Shown: positions 42,003 through 50,276 of the stretch, piece by piece | How the letters are laid out: each line of letters opens with the position of its first letter | Numbering within the stretch: the stretch's first letter is position 1 | Source of the DNA: Microbacterium hydrocarbonoxydans | GTDB taxonomy: Bacteria > Actinomycetota > Actinomycetes > Actinomycetales > Microbacteriaceae | Reading direction: 5' to 3' | DNA: 64,000 bases | Assembly: GCF_011752045.1 (NCBI RefSeq) | Contig: NZ_JAAKXW010000003.1 | Span: 248,001 to 312,000 of the forward strand | Notes under the pieces: generated by a model | Seen by the model: the letters and a program-made list of their open reading frames with translations, nothing else | Databases searched by the model: none | Told to the model about the DNA's origin: nothing | Program-made: the position numbers and the translations under genes

Positions 42003-43067
42003 ATGAGCAGTCGCGCAGCATCCCACGGAATCATCCCCTCCTACCTGCTGGCGCGCCTCGCGGAGTCCGGGCGGTTCCCGGGTGCCGCGGCCGCCGCACG
42101 GCAGACGCTGACCGCAGGCCGCCCGCCGTTCCGGGCCCGCCTCGACCTCTCCATCGACGAGAACGGCGACCTCGTCGCCTCGGTGTCGGACGCGCCGAAC
42201 CGCACCATCAGCGACGCCGGCAACACCCAGAAGCTCCCCGGCGTCGTCGTGCGCAGCGAGGACGACGGGCCGGTGGCGGATGCCGCGGTGAACGAGGCCT
42301 TCGACGGTCTCGGCGCGACCTTCGAGATGCTCCTGTCGTCGTTCGGCCGCAACTCCCTCGACGACGCGGGCGCGCCCCTCGACGCCACGGTGCACTACGG
42401 CGTCGACTACGACAACGCCTTCTGGGACGGCGAGCGCATGGTATTCGGCGACGGGGACGGCGAGGTGTTCCGCGGCTTCACCGGGTCGACCACGGTCATC
42501 GGCCACGAACTCGCGCACGGCGTGGTGCAGCACACCGCAGGGCTGGAGTACCAGGGCCAGCCAGGAGCCCTCAACGAATCGATCGCCGACGTGCTCGGCG
42601 CTCTCACCGAGCAGCACCTGCTCGGGCAGTCGGCCGCCGGGGCCAGCTGGCTGATCGGCGCCGAGATCTTCACGGATGCCGTGCAGGGCAAGGCGCTCCG
42701 GTCGATGATCGAGCCGGGCACCGCCTATGACGACGACGAGCTCGGCAAGGACCCGCAGCCGGCGCACATGCGCGACTTCGTCCGCACCACGGAGGACAAC
42801 GGCGGGGTGCACATCAACTCCGGCATCCCGAACCGCGCCTTCGCGCTCTTCGCGACCGAGCTCGGCGGCAACGCCTGGGAGACGGCGGGCACCGTCTGGT
42901 ACCGCGCACTGACCGGCGGACTCTCGAGCACCGCCACGTTCACGCAGTTCGCGGATGCGACGGTGGCGGCGGCATCCGCTCTCGGCGAGCGCACGGCGGC
43001 AAGCGCTCGACGCGCGTGGACGACCGTGGGAGTCTATGAGGATGAGCGAGTCCCCTCCTCAGAGTGA
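42003..43067 (+). CDS. Protealysin-like M4 metallopeptidase
   Basis: A 354-residue thermolysin-family enzyme. HELAH (168-172) and E192 in NESIAD bind zinc, and the catalytic histidine lies in GGVHINSGIPNRAF. There is no signal peptide. The short N-terminal propeptide starts SHGIIPSYLLARLAE, the hallmark of protealysin precursors. Such proteases act inside the cell or leave by unusual routes. TAGGGT (41991-41996) lies six bases before the ATG. The next gene overlaps its end by 26 bases and encodes its likely inhibitor. Confidence 0.92.
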   Translation: MSSRAASHGIIPSYLLARLAESGRFPGAAAAARQTLTAGRPPFRARLDLSIDENGDLVASVSDAPNRTISDAGNTQKLPGVVVRSEDDGPVADAAVNEAFDGLGATFEMLLSSFGRNSLDDAGAPLDATVHYGVDYDNAFWDGERMVFGDGDGEVFRGFTGSTTVIGHELAHGVVQHTAGLEYQGQPGALNESIADVLGALTEQHLLGQSAAGASWLIGAEIFTDAVQGKALRSMIEPGTAYDDDELGKDPQPAHMRDFVRTTEDNGGVHINSGIPNRAFALFATELGGNAWETAGTVWYRALTGGLSSTATFTQFADATVAAASALGERTAASARRAWTTVGVYEDERVPSSE

Positions 43068-43377
43068 TCGCCCCGCCCGCAACGCGGCGCGCGTCGTCAT
43101 CGCGGTGGTGCGCACGGGCGGCATCGCCGGCATCCGTCGACGATGGCGGGTCGAGCCCGGCCCCGAGGAGGCGGGACAGTGGATCTCGCTGATCGAGAGC
43201 TGCCCGTGGGACGCGCAGACGCCGGACACGACCGGCGCCGACCGCTTCGTGTGGAGCATCCGCGTGCGCACGCCGTCTGAGCGTCGCGAGCAGGAGCTGC
43301 CGGACAACGCCCTCGACGGCCCGTGGCGCGAACTCGTCGACGCGGTGCGCGCGGCCGCCTCGGAGGACGGCGCCTGA
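43042..43377 (+). CDS. Emfourin-type protealysin inhibitor
   Basis: A 111-residue soluble protein with VVIAVVRTGGIAGIRRRWRVEPG near the N-terminus and DRFVWSIRVRTP later. This matches the emfourin family, small proteins encoded next to M4 protealysins that inhibit them tightly. It overlaps the protease gene by 26 bases in another frame, which would couple enzyme and inhibitor levels. The start could be 43036 or 43042. I prefer 43042, nine bases after GGGAG. Confidence 0.8.
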   Translation: MSESPPQSDRPARNAARVVIAVVRTGGIAGIRRRWRVEPGPEEAGQWISLIESCPWDAQTPDTTGADRFVWSIRVRTPSERREQELPDNALDGPWRELVDAVRAAASEDGA

Positions 43378-43404
43378 GCCGCCGGCCCGGCGCACAATGG
43401 AGCC

Positions 43405-43641
43405 ATGGGACTATTCCAGCAGCGCCCCGAGGAAGAAGAGAAGCAGTGGGCGGGCCTGCCCTCGGAACCGCGGGAGCACGGCGCCGCCGAGGTGCTCGAC
43501 GCCGCGCCCGCCGTCGATCCACTGAGCCTCGGCTTCGGCTTCGGTGACGGCATCGTCGAGTCGATCGCGTTCCCGGTCGCTCCGCCGCCGCCCGCGGCCG
43601 TGGTCATCGAGACCGGGGAGCCGGAGCTGCCCGAGGACTGA
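43405..43641 (+). CDS. Small hypothetical protein
   Basis: A 78-residue acidic protein of unknown function: MGLFQQRPEEEEKQWAGLPS, then a glycine/phenylalanine patch (LSLGFGFGDGIVES) and a Pro-rich tail. No membrane segment. CACAAT (43393-43398) is six bases from the ATG, supporting a real leaderless gene despite its size. It lies 27 bases after the inhibitor gene. Confidence 0.65.
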   Translation: MGLFQQRPEEEEKQWAGLPSEPREHGAAEVLDAAPAVDPLSLGFGFGDGIVESIAFPVAPPPPAAVVIETGEPELPED

Positions 43642-43651
43642 GTCCCCGGCG

Positions 43652-43740
43652 CTCGAATCGCCTGAATGACCCCTTCGCCACGGTTCTCACCGCCATTCGC
43701 GCGATTCGAACGGGCCCCCGGCGACGGATGCTGTCGCCGG
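43652..43740. repeat. TCGAATCGC palindrome plus hairpin
   Basis: CTCGAATCGCCTGAATGACC (43652-43671) pairs with CGCCATTCGCGCGATTCGAA (43691-43710) with a few mismatches. CCGGCGAC and GTCGCCGG (43718-43740) form an adjacent 8-bp hairpin. Both lie between the small protein gene and rnhA and could end transcription. Confidence 0.5.
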
Positions 43741-43759
43741 CCCGGGCTACGGTGGAGGG

Positions 43760-44662
43760 ATGACGATCACCGCCGCCGCAGACGGCTCCGCCCTGGGCAA
43801 CCCCGGCCCGAACGGGTGGGCCTGGTACATCGACGACGCGAACTGGGCGGCGGGCGGATCCCCGCACGGCACGAACAACCAGGGCGAGCTGCAGGCCGTG
43901 CTCGAGCTCCTCAGGGCGACCGCCGGCACCGACGAGAAGCTGCTCATCGAGTGCGACAGCAAGTACGTGATCGACTCTGTGACGAAGTGGATGCCGGGCT
44001 GGAAGCGCAGGGGCTGGCGCAAGGCCGACGGCGCCCCGGTGCTCAACCGCGAGCTGCTCGAGGGCATCGACGAGGCGATGCGCGGCCGGCAGGTCGAGTT
44101 CTCCTGGGTGAAGGGCCACGCCGGTCACCCCCTGAACGAGGCCGCCGACGAGCGTGCGAACGCCGCGGCGACCGCGTACAAGCAGAAGCAGGAGCCGCGC
44201 CGCGGTCCCGGGTTCACCCGGGCGACGGATGCCGGCGCCGCAGTCGCGGGTTCGGCAGCGGTCGCAGCAGGAGCGGGAAGCGGTTCGCCCGGCGCGAGCT
44301 CGGCAGGAGCGGGCACGGCCGGAGCCGGTTTCGCCGCGGTCGCGACGGGCGCGGATGACGCCTGGCTCGACCCCGCCGAGGACGATTCCTGGATCGACGA
44401 CGCCGAGGCCCGCGCGGAGGCCGACCGCGACTCCGCGGTGGCTGCGGCCGCGGCATCCGCCCCCTCCCCTGCAGCCGCGGCGTCTCTCGCCGAGCCGCTC
44501 TGGGCCGAGGCATCCGACCTGTTCGAGGGTCTCGACGACGAGCCCGCCGACGACCCGATCGAGCTGCGGATCACGCTCAGCGGCGAGGAGCACGCCCGCC
44601 TCGCCGACCGCGCCCAGGCGCAGGGCGTCACGCTCGAGGAGGCGCTGCGGCGCCTGATCTGA
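43760..44662 (+). CDS. rnhA: Ribonuclease HI with Ala-rich linker and C-terminal RHH-like domain
   Basis: A 300-residue protein. Residues 1-140 are RNase HI with the full DEDD set: D8 (AADGSALGNPG), E43 (NNQGEL), D66 (IECDSKYV) and D130 (NEAADERAN). It degrades the RNA strand of RNA/DNA hybrids. Residues 150-265 are a low-complexity Ala/Gly/acidic linker. The last 35 residues (ELRITLSGEEHARLADRAQA, GVTLEEALRRLI) resemble a ribbon-helix-helix DNA-binding unit. This tail is not part of standard RNase HI (about 150 residues). TACGGT is six bases from the ATG. Confidence 0.92.
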   Translation: MTITAAADGSALGNPGPNGWAWYIDDANWAAGGSPHGTNNQGELQAVLELLRATAGTDEKLLIECDSKYVIDSVTKWMPGWKRRGWRKADGAPVLNRELLEGIDEAMRGRQVEFSWVKGHAGHPLNEAADERANAAATAYKQKQEPRRGPGFTRATDAGAAVAGSAAVAAGAGSGSPGASSAGAGTAGAGFAAVATGADDAWLDPAEDDSWIDDAEARAEADRDSAVAAAAASAPSPAAAASLAEPLWAEASDLFEGLDDEPADDPIELRITLSGEEHARLADRAQAQGVTLEEALRRLI

Positions 44663-44695
44663 GAGGCGCCCCGAGGCACCCCGGAGAGCAGACCC

Positions 44696-45880
44696 TCAGA
44701 CGAGGTGCTCCGGCCGGGCGCCGAGCCCGACGAAGCGGCCGGTGAGGTGCGCGAGTGCCGGGTGGCGCCGCATCGTCCGCAGCGGCCTCGGCAGCGGCGC
44801 ATCCGAGGGGCTCGTCGCCAGCAGCGGACGCTGCATGGCGCGCTGCACCGCCTGAGTCACGACGACCGGCCACATCCGCCGCCGCTGCACCCGGCGCAGG
44901 TCGGCGGGTCGCGGATTCCGTTTCCGCAGCACCGGACCGAGGATGCGCGCCGTGGCGACGGCGTCCTGGATGGCGAGGTTGATGCCGACGCCGCCCGCCG
45001 GTGACATGGCATGCGCGGCGTCGCCGATGCAGAGCATCCCGTCGACGTACCAGCGGCGCAGCCGCTCCAGGCGCACGCGCAGGAGGTGCACGCCGTCGAG
45101 CTGCACGTCGGCCGCGGCGGCGCCGATCCGCGGCGAGATGCGGAGGAGTCGCTGCTTCATCCGCGCCAGGTCGTCGGGCGTGCCCGTCCAGCTTCCCGCG
45201 GGGATGACGTGCGCGATCTGGAAGAAGTCGTCGCGGTCGATGGCGATGATCATCCCCGCTCCGGCCTGGACGAACGGATGCGTTTCACCCGCCTGCTTCG
45301 GCAGCCGGAACCACAGCACGTCCATCGCCGCGGCCACGCCGACCGGGGCGAGGCCGGCTCCCCCTCGCAGGGTCGAGTCGCGCCCGGAGGCGTCGACCAC
45401 GAGGCGCGCGCGGATCTCGGCCCGGCCCTCGGGTCCCGTGGCCGTGACGCCGACGATGCGCCCGCTCTCGCGGATCACGTCGTCGACCCTGGTGGAGCGC
45501 AGGAGGCGGAAGCCGTCGTAGCGCGCGGCGGCGTCGGCGAGCATGTCGAGGAAGTCCCACTGCGGCATGAAGCTCATCACCTTGCGCCGGGTGGGGAGCC
45601 GGCGGAAGTCGGCCATGGTCAGCACGGTGCCGTGCCAGCTCAGAGTGATCCGCGGCATGTCCGCGTGCGGGCGTGCGAGGAACTCATCGAGCAGTCCGAG
45701 TTCTCCGAGCAGCTCCTGCGTCGACGGATGGATCGTGTCGCCCCGGAAGTCGCGCAGGAAGTCCGCGTGCTTCTCGAGGACCGCCACGTCCAGGCCCCGG
45801 CGGGCCAGCAGCAGGCCGAGCATCAGACCGGCAGGACCCCCGCCGGCGATCACCACATCGGTCTCGATTCGCGTGTCCAT
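44696..45880 (-). CDS. FAD-dependent monooxygenase (PHBH/UbiH class A)
   Basis: A 394-residue flavoprotein. VVIAGGGPAGLMLGLLLARRG is the FAD Rossmann motif, VVDASGRDSTLR the middle motif and LCIGDAAHAMSPAGGVGINLAIQDA the second FAD site. Such enzymes hydroxylate aromatic compounds or drugs using NAD(P)H. It diverges from a TetR regulator only 37 bases away, an arrangement often seen with antibiotic-modifying monooxygenases. The substrate is unknown. Confidence 0.9.
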   Translation of the reverse strand: MDTRIETDVVIAGGGPAGLMLGLLLARRGLDVAVLEKHADFLRDFRGDTIHPSTQELLGELGLLDEFLARPHADMPRITLSWHGTVLTMADFRRLPTRRKVMSFMPQWDFLDMLADAAARYDGFRLLRSTRVDDVIRESGRIVGVTATGPEGRAEIRARLVVDASGRDSTLRGGAGLAPVGVAAAMDVLWFRLPKQAGETHPFVQAGAGMIIAIDRDDFFQIAHVIPAGSWTGTPDDLARMKQRLLRISPRIGAAAADVQLDGVHLLRVRLERLRRWYVDGMLCIGDAAHAMSPAGGVGINLAIQDAVATARILGPVLRKRNPRPADLRRVQRRRMWPVVVTQAVQRAMQRPLLATSPSDAPLPRPLRTMRRHPALAHLTGRFVGLGARPEHLV

Positions 45881-45917
45881 GCCTCGAGCGTGCCCGGCCC
45901 GGCCCCAGGATGCGAGT

Positions 45918-46475
45918 GTGGTCAATAAGAGACGAGGGCGACCGCGCGGCGGGTCGACGGCGCGACAGCGCCTGCTGGATGCCGCGCAGGAGCACTTCGA
46001 CCGCGGCGACCTGGCCACGATCTCCTCGAGGGAGCTCGCTGCAGAGGTGGGCGTCAGTCACACCCTGGTCAATTATCATTTCGGCTCCAGGGAGGCGCTG
46101 GTCGCAGCGGCCGTCAGCCTGAGGGCGGCGCCGCACGACGTGATCGCCCTGTCGCGCGATCGCGACGGCCGGCTCGACCTGGCGCGGCTCGCGCACGGCA
46201 TCATCGGCGTCTGGGAGCATCCGGAGCACGGACCGCGGCTGGCCGAGTTCGCCCGCCGCCTGGCATCCGGCGACGCGTCGGGAGCGTCCATCGCCGAGTA
46301 CCTGCAGCACTCGGTGTTCCAGCCGCTCGTGCGGGACGTGGGCCGCGATCAGGCGCGTCGCATGGCGACTGCGATCATCGGATTCCTCTTCGGCCGGTAT
46401 GTGATCGCCCTGCCGATGTTCACCGTGCTGACGCGCGAGGAGGCGGGCCGGCTGCTCCTCGGCATGCTGCGGTGA
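45918..46475 (+). CDS. TetR-family transcriptional regulator
   Basis: A 185-residue protein. The HTH is near the N-terminus (ARQRLLDAAQEHFDRGDLAT, then AAEVGVSHTLVNYHFGSREAL), and the C-terminal helical domain binds the ligand. I chose the GTG at 45918 because the basic N-terminal arm VVNKRRGRPRGG begins there and AGGA is nearby. It very likely represses the divergent monooxygenase. Confidence 0.88.
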   Translation: MVNKRRGRPRGGSTARQRLLDAAQEHFDRGDLATISSRELAAEVGVSHTLVNYHFGSREALVAAAVSLRAAPHDVIALSRDRDGRLDLARLAHGIIGVWEHPEHGPRLAEFARRLASGDASGASIAEYLQHSVFQPLVRDVGRDQARRMATAIIGFLFGRYVIALPMFTVLTREEAGRLLLGMLR

Positions 46476-46597
46476 GCGGCGGCATCCGGCGCCCCGGATC
46501 GGGGCGATCGCGTGCAGACGTCCGATCATACAGACCACGGGATGCCGCCCCATCACGCTTCTTGTGACCCCTGGACTACAGGTCTAGTGTGTGCTCC

Positions 46598-47512
46598 ATG
46601 AGCGCCAGATCAACCCGAGACGGCCGCGCCCTTCGCTACGCGACTGACCACGCCCCCCGCACGATCCGCCACCGGATCGACACGGCTTCCGCCGCACCCG
46701 CTCCCGCCCGTCGGGCCATCCGTCTTCTCGCCCTCTTCCTCGTCGCCGCCGGCCTCGCCGTCGGCGCCGCTCCCGCCTACGCCGCACCCGGAGGGAACGG
46801 CGGCGGTGGCGGCGGCAAGCCCGCGAACGTGGCCTACGCCGCACTCGGCGACTCCTTCGCAGCCGGCCAGGGCGCCGGCAGCTACCTGAACACGACCTGC
46901 TATGTGAGCTCGAAGGGGTACCCCGCACTCATCGACGCCGACCGGAAGATCGATCTCGTCTCACGTCCCGCCTGTTCCGGCAGCTCCACGCTCGAGGTCG
47001 TCTCGGTCCAAGTGCCGCAGGTGCCGGCGACGGCCAGCCGGGTCACGCTGACCGCGGGCGGCAACGACGTCGGCTTCGGCGCAGTCATGCAGAACTGCTT
47101 CATCATCGTGAACAACTCGGCCTGCAGCCAGGCGATCGCCGCCGGCGACGCGATGGTGCAGGACGGCACCGTCACGAACCGCATCGCCGCGGCGGTGAAC
47201 GCGATCAGGGCGAAGGCGCCGAACGCGAAGATCATCGTGACCGGGTATCCGCGTCTGTTCGAGCCGACCGTCACGCGGGCGTACGCGCAGCAGGTGAACA
47301 CCAGCACGACCGCGCTGAACGCGGCGATCCGCGCCGGTGCGCAGTCGGCCGGAGCGGTGTTCGTCGACGTCGAGGGCGCGTTCACCGGCCACGGCATCGG
47401 CAGCGCGAGCCCGTGGATCAACGACTGGAGCTGGCTCAACACCTCCGCCGGCTTCCACCCGAACGCCAGCGGCTACGTCGCCTACTCTGGGCAGATCAAG
47501 CTCGCCTGGTGA
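46598..47512 (+). CDS. Secreted SGNH/GDSL-type lipase/esterase
   Basis: A 304-residue protein with a long N-terminus, then a signal segment (ARRAIRLLALFLVAAGLAVG, cleavage near AYA-AP). The SGNH blocks are ALGDSFAAGQGAG (catalytic Ser), LTAGGNDVGF (Gly and Asn) and the C-terminal NTSAGFHPNASGY (Asp-x-x-His replaced by G-F-H-P context with the catalytic His). Six cysteines suggest disulfides. Exported hydrolase of lipids or acetylated polymers. TAGTGT is seven bases before the ATG at 46598, which decides the start. Confidence 0.88.
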   Translation: MSARSTRDGRALRYATDHAPRTIRHRIDTASAAPAPARRAIRLLALFLVAAGLAVGAAPAYAAPGGNGGGGGGKPANVAYAALGDSFAAGQGAGSYLNTTCYVSSKGYPALIDADRKIDLVSRPACSGSSTLEVVSVQVPQVPATASRVTLTAGGNDVGFGAVMQNCFIIVNNSACSQAIAAGDAMVQDGTVTNRIAAAVNAIRAKAPNAKIIVTGYPRLFEPTVTRAYAQQVNTSTTALNAAIRAGAQSAGAVFVDVEGAFTGHGIGSASPWINDWSWLNTSAGFHPNASGYVAYSGQIKLAW

Positions 47513-47603
47513 GCGGACGCCGGGGCCACGGTCAGCCGACTCGGCACCCTTCCGTCCGCTGCCGCGCCCGAGGCGCCGTGCCGCGCACCGCGCTCGGAAC
47601 CCC

Positions 47604-47689
47604 GTTCATGACTCCTCAAGGATCTGCCCGACACGGCGGAAACCGGCCGATTCCCGAAGGAACCGGCCGGTCTCTGCGGAGTGGTGAAC
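47604..47689. repeat. 86-base palindromic element, copy 4
   Basis: It starts GTTCATGACTCCTCAAGGA and ends CTCTGCGGAGTGGTGAAC. An inner hairpin pairs AACCGGCCG with CGGCCGGT. It lies between convergent genes, two bases from the SRPBCC stop, and may serve as their terminator. Confidence 0.8.
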
Positions 47690-47691
47690 GC

Positions 47692-48672
47692 TCAGACCTT
47701 GAGCAGCGTGCTCTCCAGGCGGGCGTACGACGCCTCCATGCCCTCGGCCATGCCGGTGGCGAGGATCATGTCGCGCGTCTCCTTGTCCGGGTACTCGATG
47801 AGCAGCGTGACGAGGGTCGCACCGTCCTCCTCGTAGAGGTTGAGGTCGTTGAGGGTCTCCGGGCCGTCGGTGCCGATCATCCGCTCGGTGGTCACCGCGC
47901 GACGCGGGGCGTCAACGAGGAGCACCTCGCCCTCGAAGCCGAACGGCTCGCCTTCGGTGTCGCCCACGGGCGCCCACGAGGTGCGGTGCTGCTGGCCCGG
48001 CTCGGTGGCGATGACGCACTCGGTCATCTCCCATCCGTCAGGCCCGAGCATCCACTGCCGCATCAGCTCCTCCTCGTTGTAGGCGCGCCAGACCAGGTCG
48101 CGCGGACCGTCGACGAGGCGCGTGATGCGCACGTGGGTGTCGTCGAGCAGCTCGACCTGAGTGCCCTTGCCCTGCGCGAACTCGCGGAGGTCCTGCAACA
48201 CGACGTCCAGCTGGGCCATCGCCATCTTCAGGCCCTCGACCATGCCCATGCCGACGAGCTGCTCGAGCGCCTCGACCGAAGGGAAATAGCTCTTCGAGAC
48301 CATCCGGCTGCCGTCGGCGGTCGGCTCGAAGTCGAACGTCATCCGGGTGGCGGGGAAGCCCTCGAGCGGTGTGCCGTCCTCATCGGCGAAGGAGTCGATG
48401 ACCTCGAAGCGGTGCGGTGCCTCGATCGCGAGGAACTCCCACGAGCCCGAGGAGCGCTCGCCCCGCGGACCGCTCATGGAGTACTGCGCTCGGCCGCCGA
48501 CCGTGTGGTCCCAGGCGGTGAAGGTGGCCGGCCACCCGGGAGGGCCCCAGAACCGCTCGAGCTGGCGCGGGTCGCTGTAGGCCGACCAGACGCGCTCGAC
48601 GGGTGCCGCGAAGTCGGCGATGACCGTCATGGTCAGGTTCTCGGGGTCGGTGATGACGTCGGTGACAGGCAT
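47692..48672 (-). CDS. Tandem SRPBCC (AHSA1-like) domain protein
   Basis: A 326-residue protein made of two SRPBCC domains: residues 13-160 (VIADFAAPVERVWSAYSDPRQLERFWGP) and 170-320 (ITRLVDGPRDLVWRAYNEEELMRQWMLGPDGW). Single-domain members are common. The duplication in one chain is less so. AHSA1-type domains bind hydrophobic ligands. The gene follows an ArsR regulator by one base and is surely co-transcribed, a standard ArsR-SRPBCC pairing. Confidence 0.88.
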   Translation of the reverse strand: MPVTDVITDPENLTMTVIADFAAPVERVWSAYSDPRQLERFWGPPGWPATFTAWDHTVGGRAQYSMSGPRGERSSGSWEFLAIEAPHRFEVIDSFADEDGTPLEGFPATRMTFDFEPTADGSRMVSKSYFPSVEALEQLVGMGMVEGLKMAMAQLDVVLQDLREFAQGKGTQVELLDDTHVRITRLVDGPRDLVWRAYNEEELMRQWMLGPDGWEMTECVIATEPGQQHRTSWAPVGDTEGEPFGFEGEVLLVDAPRRAVTTERMIGTDGPETLNDLNLYEEDGATLVTLLIEYPDKETRDMILATGMAEGMEASYARLESTLLKV

Positions 48673-48673
48673 G

Positions 48674-49051
48674 TCAGTCTCCTTGTTCCTTCGGTTCGTC
48701 GTGCTGCTGGGTGGATGCCGGCTCTGCCAGCAGGTCGTCGAGGCGGGCGATGCGCGACCGCCACAGCTCTTCGTATCGGGCGAGGAGCGCCCTGGCGCGG
48801 GCGATCATCTCGGGGTTCGCGCGGACGAGCCGCTCGCGTCCCTCGGCGCGCTTGATGATGAGGTTCGCGGCTTCGAGCACGGCCACGTGCTTCTGCACCG
48901 CTGCGAACGACATCTCGTATTCGGAGGCGAGGGTCGAGACGGACTGCTCCCGCTCGATCGTCCGGCGCAGGATGTCACGCCGGGTCGCCGTCGCCAGTGC
49001 GTGGAACACACGGTCGACCTCCGCTTCGCTCAGTTCTCGTTGTGCAACCAT
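48674..49051 (-). CDS. ArsR-family regulator of the SRPBCC gene
   Basis: A 125-residue winged-helix protein: VFHALATATRRDILRRTI, STLASEYEMSFAAVQKHVAVLEAANLI contains the recognition helix, and EGRERLVRANPE the wing. No metal-binding cysteines. Its ATG lies inside a perfect palindrome (49045-49058), suggesting autorepression on a near-leaderless transcript. Confidence 0.88.
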   Translation of the reverse strand: MVAQRELSEAEVDRVFHALATATRRDILRRTIEREQSVSTLASEYEMSFAAVQKHVAVLEAANLIIKRAEGRERLVRANPEMIARARALLARYEELWRSRIARLDDLLAEPASTQQHDEPKEQGD

Positions 49052-49058
49052 TTGGTTG
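49045..49058. promoter_or_regulatory. Palindromic operator over the arsR start codon
   Basis: CAACCATTTGGTTG is a perfect 14-base palindrome that includes the start codon (49049-49051). TAACGT lies eight bases upstream of the ATG on the minus strand as a -10 candidate. Confidence 0.55.
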
Positions 49059-49059
49059 T

Positions 49060-49435
49060 ACGTTATGCCCGAGCGGATGCCGTGTCAAGAGGTACTTGTC
49101 GGGAGTGCGGTGACGTGACGCTTGGCAGCCTTAGGTGACACCGGCAACGGTTTGGAAGTGGCCTCGTGTCACCAACTCCCCGACCACTTCGGCCCTGTCG
49201 CCACCGACACGCCCGGAAGGATTTGCATCGCGGAACCTTTCGGAAGGCCGATTCTCCTCGTATATGAGCATCGCCCGACCGGCACACGCGCTTGCGCGTG
49301 GAAGCGCGGTCAAAGCAGGGCTGGGTCTTGGCCGATTCGCGACGCGGAACCTCGACTTCCTCTCCGCGCCCCGTCACGACCGCTGCATGCTTATACAATG
49401 GTCTATACAAGACTTTCGACGCCGAAGGAGGATCC
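49060..49435. other. Intergenic region, 376 bases, lower GC than its surroundings
   Basis: I find no supportable gene. GGTGACAC (49134-49141) and GTGTCACC (49166-49173) form an inverted repeat. Two direct copies of TATACAA (49392-49398 and 49404-49410) precede vapB. The composition differs from the flanking genes, as might be expected beside an acquired toxin-antitoxin module. Confidence 0.5.
49392..49410. promoter_or_regulatory. Direct TATACAA repeats before vapBC
   Basis: TATACAA occurs twice, 12 bases apart, about 30 bases before the vapB GTG. It is a plausible -10 region and operator for autoregulation by the antitoxin or the complex. Confidence 0.5.
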
Positions 49436-49801
49436 GTGGCCGTCACATCCATCGACATCGACCCGGACGAGCTGAAGCAGGCCAAGAAGCTCGCCGGCAC
49501 CACCTCCAACCGCGAGACCGTGGACCTTGCCTTGCGCACACTCATCGCTGTGCGCCGACAGCCGGCTGCAGTTGATCGCATCATCGGACGCCGCTTCGAG
49601 GATTCCCAGATCGATGCGCCCACGGTTCAGCCGGCTGAGAGCGCAGAACCCCGCAACAGCGGTCCCCGTGGAAAGAGCGGCGGGCAGGCGAAGGGCACGG
49701 TCGCGAAGAAGAAGAGCTCTGTCCAGGGCAAGACCGTTGTTCGTGAGTCGCGCACTGGACAGGTCACGACGGCGGCGCGTCGTAAGAGCTCGACCCGGTG
49801 A
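49436..49801 (+). CDS. vapB: VapB-type antitoxin with long basic tail
   Basis: A 121-residue protein. The first 45 residues (SIDIDPDELKQAKKLAGT, SNRETVDLALRTLI) are the VapB DNA-binding region of the DUF2191 type. Then comes a linker and an unusually long C-terminal tail rich in Lys, Ser and Arg (KKKSSVQGKTVVRESR). Usual VapB antitoxins are 70-90 residues. GTG start after AAGGAGGAT. It overlaps vapC by four bases (GTGA). Confidence 0.85.
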   Translation: MAVTSIDIDPDELKQAKKLAGTTSNRETVDLALRTLIAVRRQPAAVDRIIGRRFEDSQIDAPTVQPAESAEPRNSGPRGKSGGQAKGTVAKKKSSVQGKTVVRESRTGQVTTAARRKSSTR

Positions 49802-50202
49802 CCACGTACCTCGTCGACAACAGCATCTGGCAGAAAGCGGGCAGGAGCACGGCGATCGCCGACCGGCTGAGAGCTCTTTCGCCCAACCACCTCATCATCA
49901 CCTGCCCGCCGCAGGTGCTCGAGTACTGCCACTCCGCGCGCAACGCCGCAGAGTATGCCGAGCTCCGCGAGGACATGGATGAGCTGCTTCCGGCCTGGGA
50001 GCACCCCACTGAACAAGACGCCCTAGACATCCAGCAGGCGCTCTGGGACAAGGGGCTCATGCGCGCGGCGGCAGCGTTCGACTGTCTCATTGCTGCGTAC
50101 GCCGTGGCCAACGACGCCGTGATCCTCAACTCCGACCACGACTTCGGATACATCGAACTCGCAACCGCGGGGCGGGTCCGCCAGGAGTACGTCGCCATCT
50201 GA
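49798..50202 (+). CDS. vapC: VapC-type PIN-domain toxin
   Basis: A 134-residue PIN ribonuclease. The acidic site is complete: D7 in YLVDNSIW, E42 in VLEYCH, D95 in AFDCLIAAYA, and D113/D115 in NSDHDFGYI. VapC toxins cleave tRNA or other RNA in the cytoplasm and are held by VapB. GTG start inside the vapB stop overlap. Confidence 0.92.
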   Translation: MTTYLVDNSIWQKAGRSTAIADRLRALSPNHLIITCPPQVLEYCHSARNAAEYAELREDMDELLPAWEHPTEQDALDIQQALWDKGLMRAAAAFDCLIAAYAVANDAVILNSDHDFGYIELATAGRVRQEYVAI

Positions 50203-50276
50203 TCGACGCCGTCGGGAGCGAAGCGCCTTCCCAGTTCTGGTGAGGCTGGTTACGATCGCACACGAACGGAGGCGTG

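Noticed and set aside
43652..43740. Treating this palindrome as a copy of the 86-base family
   Set aside because: Its ends (TCGAATCGC) do not match GTTCA-NN-ACTCC and the length differs, so it is listed separately.
49122..49475. Small open frames between arsR and vapB
   Set aside because: No ribosome site, no protein-like composition and no motif. They are more likely non-coding.
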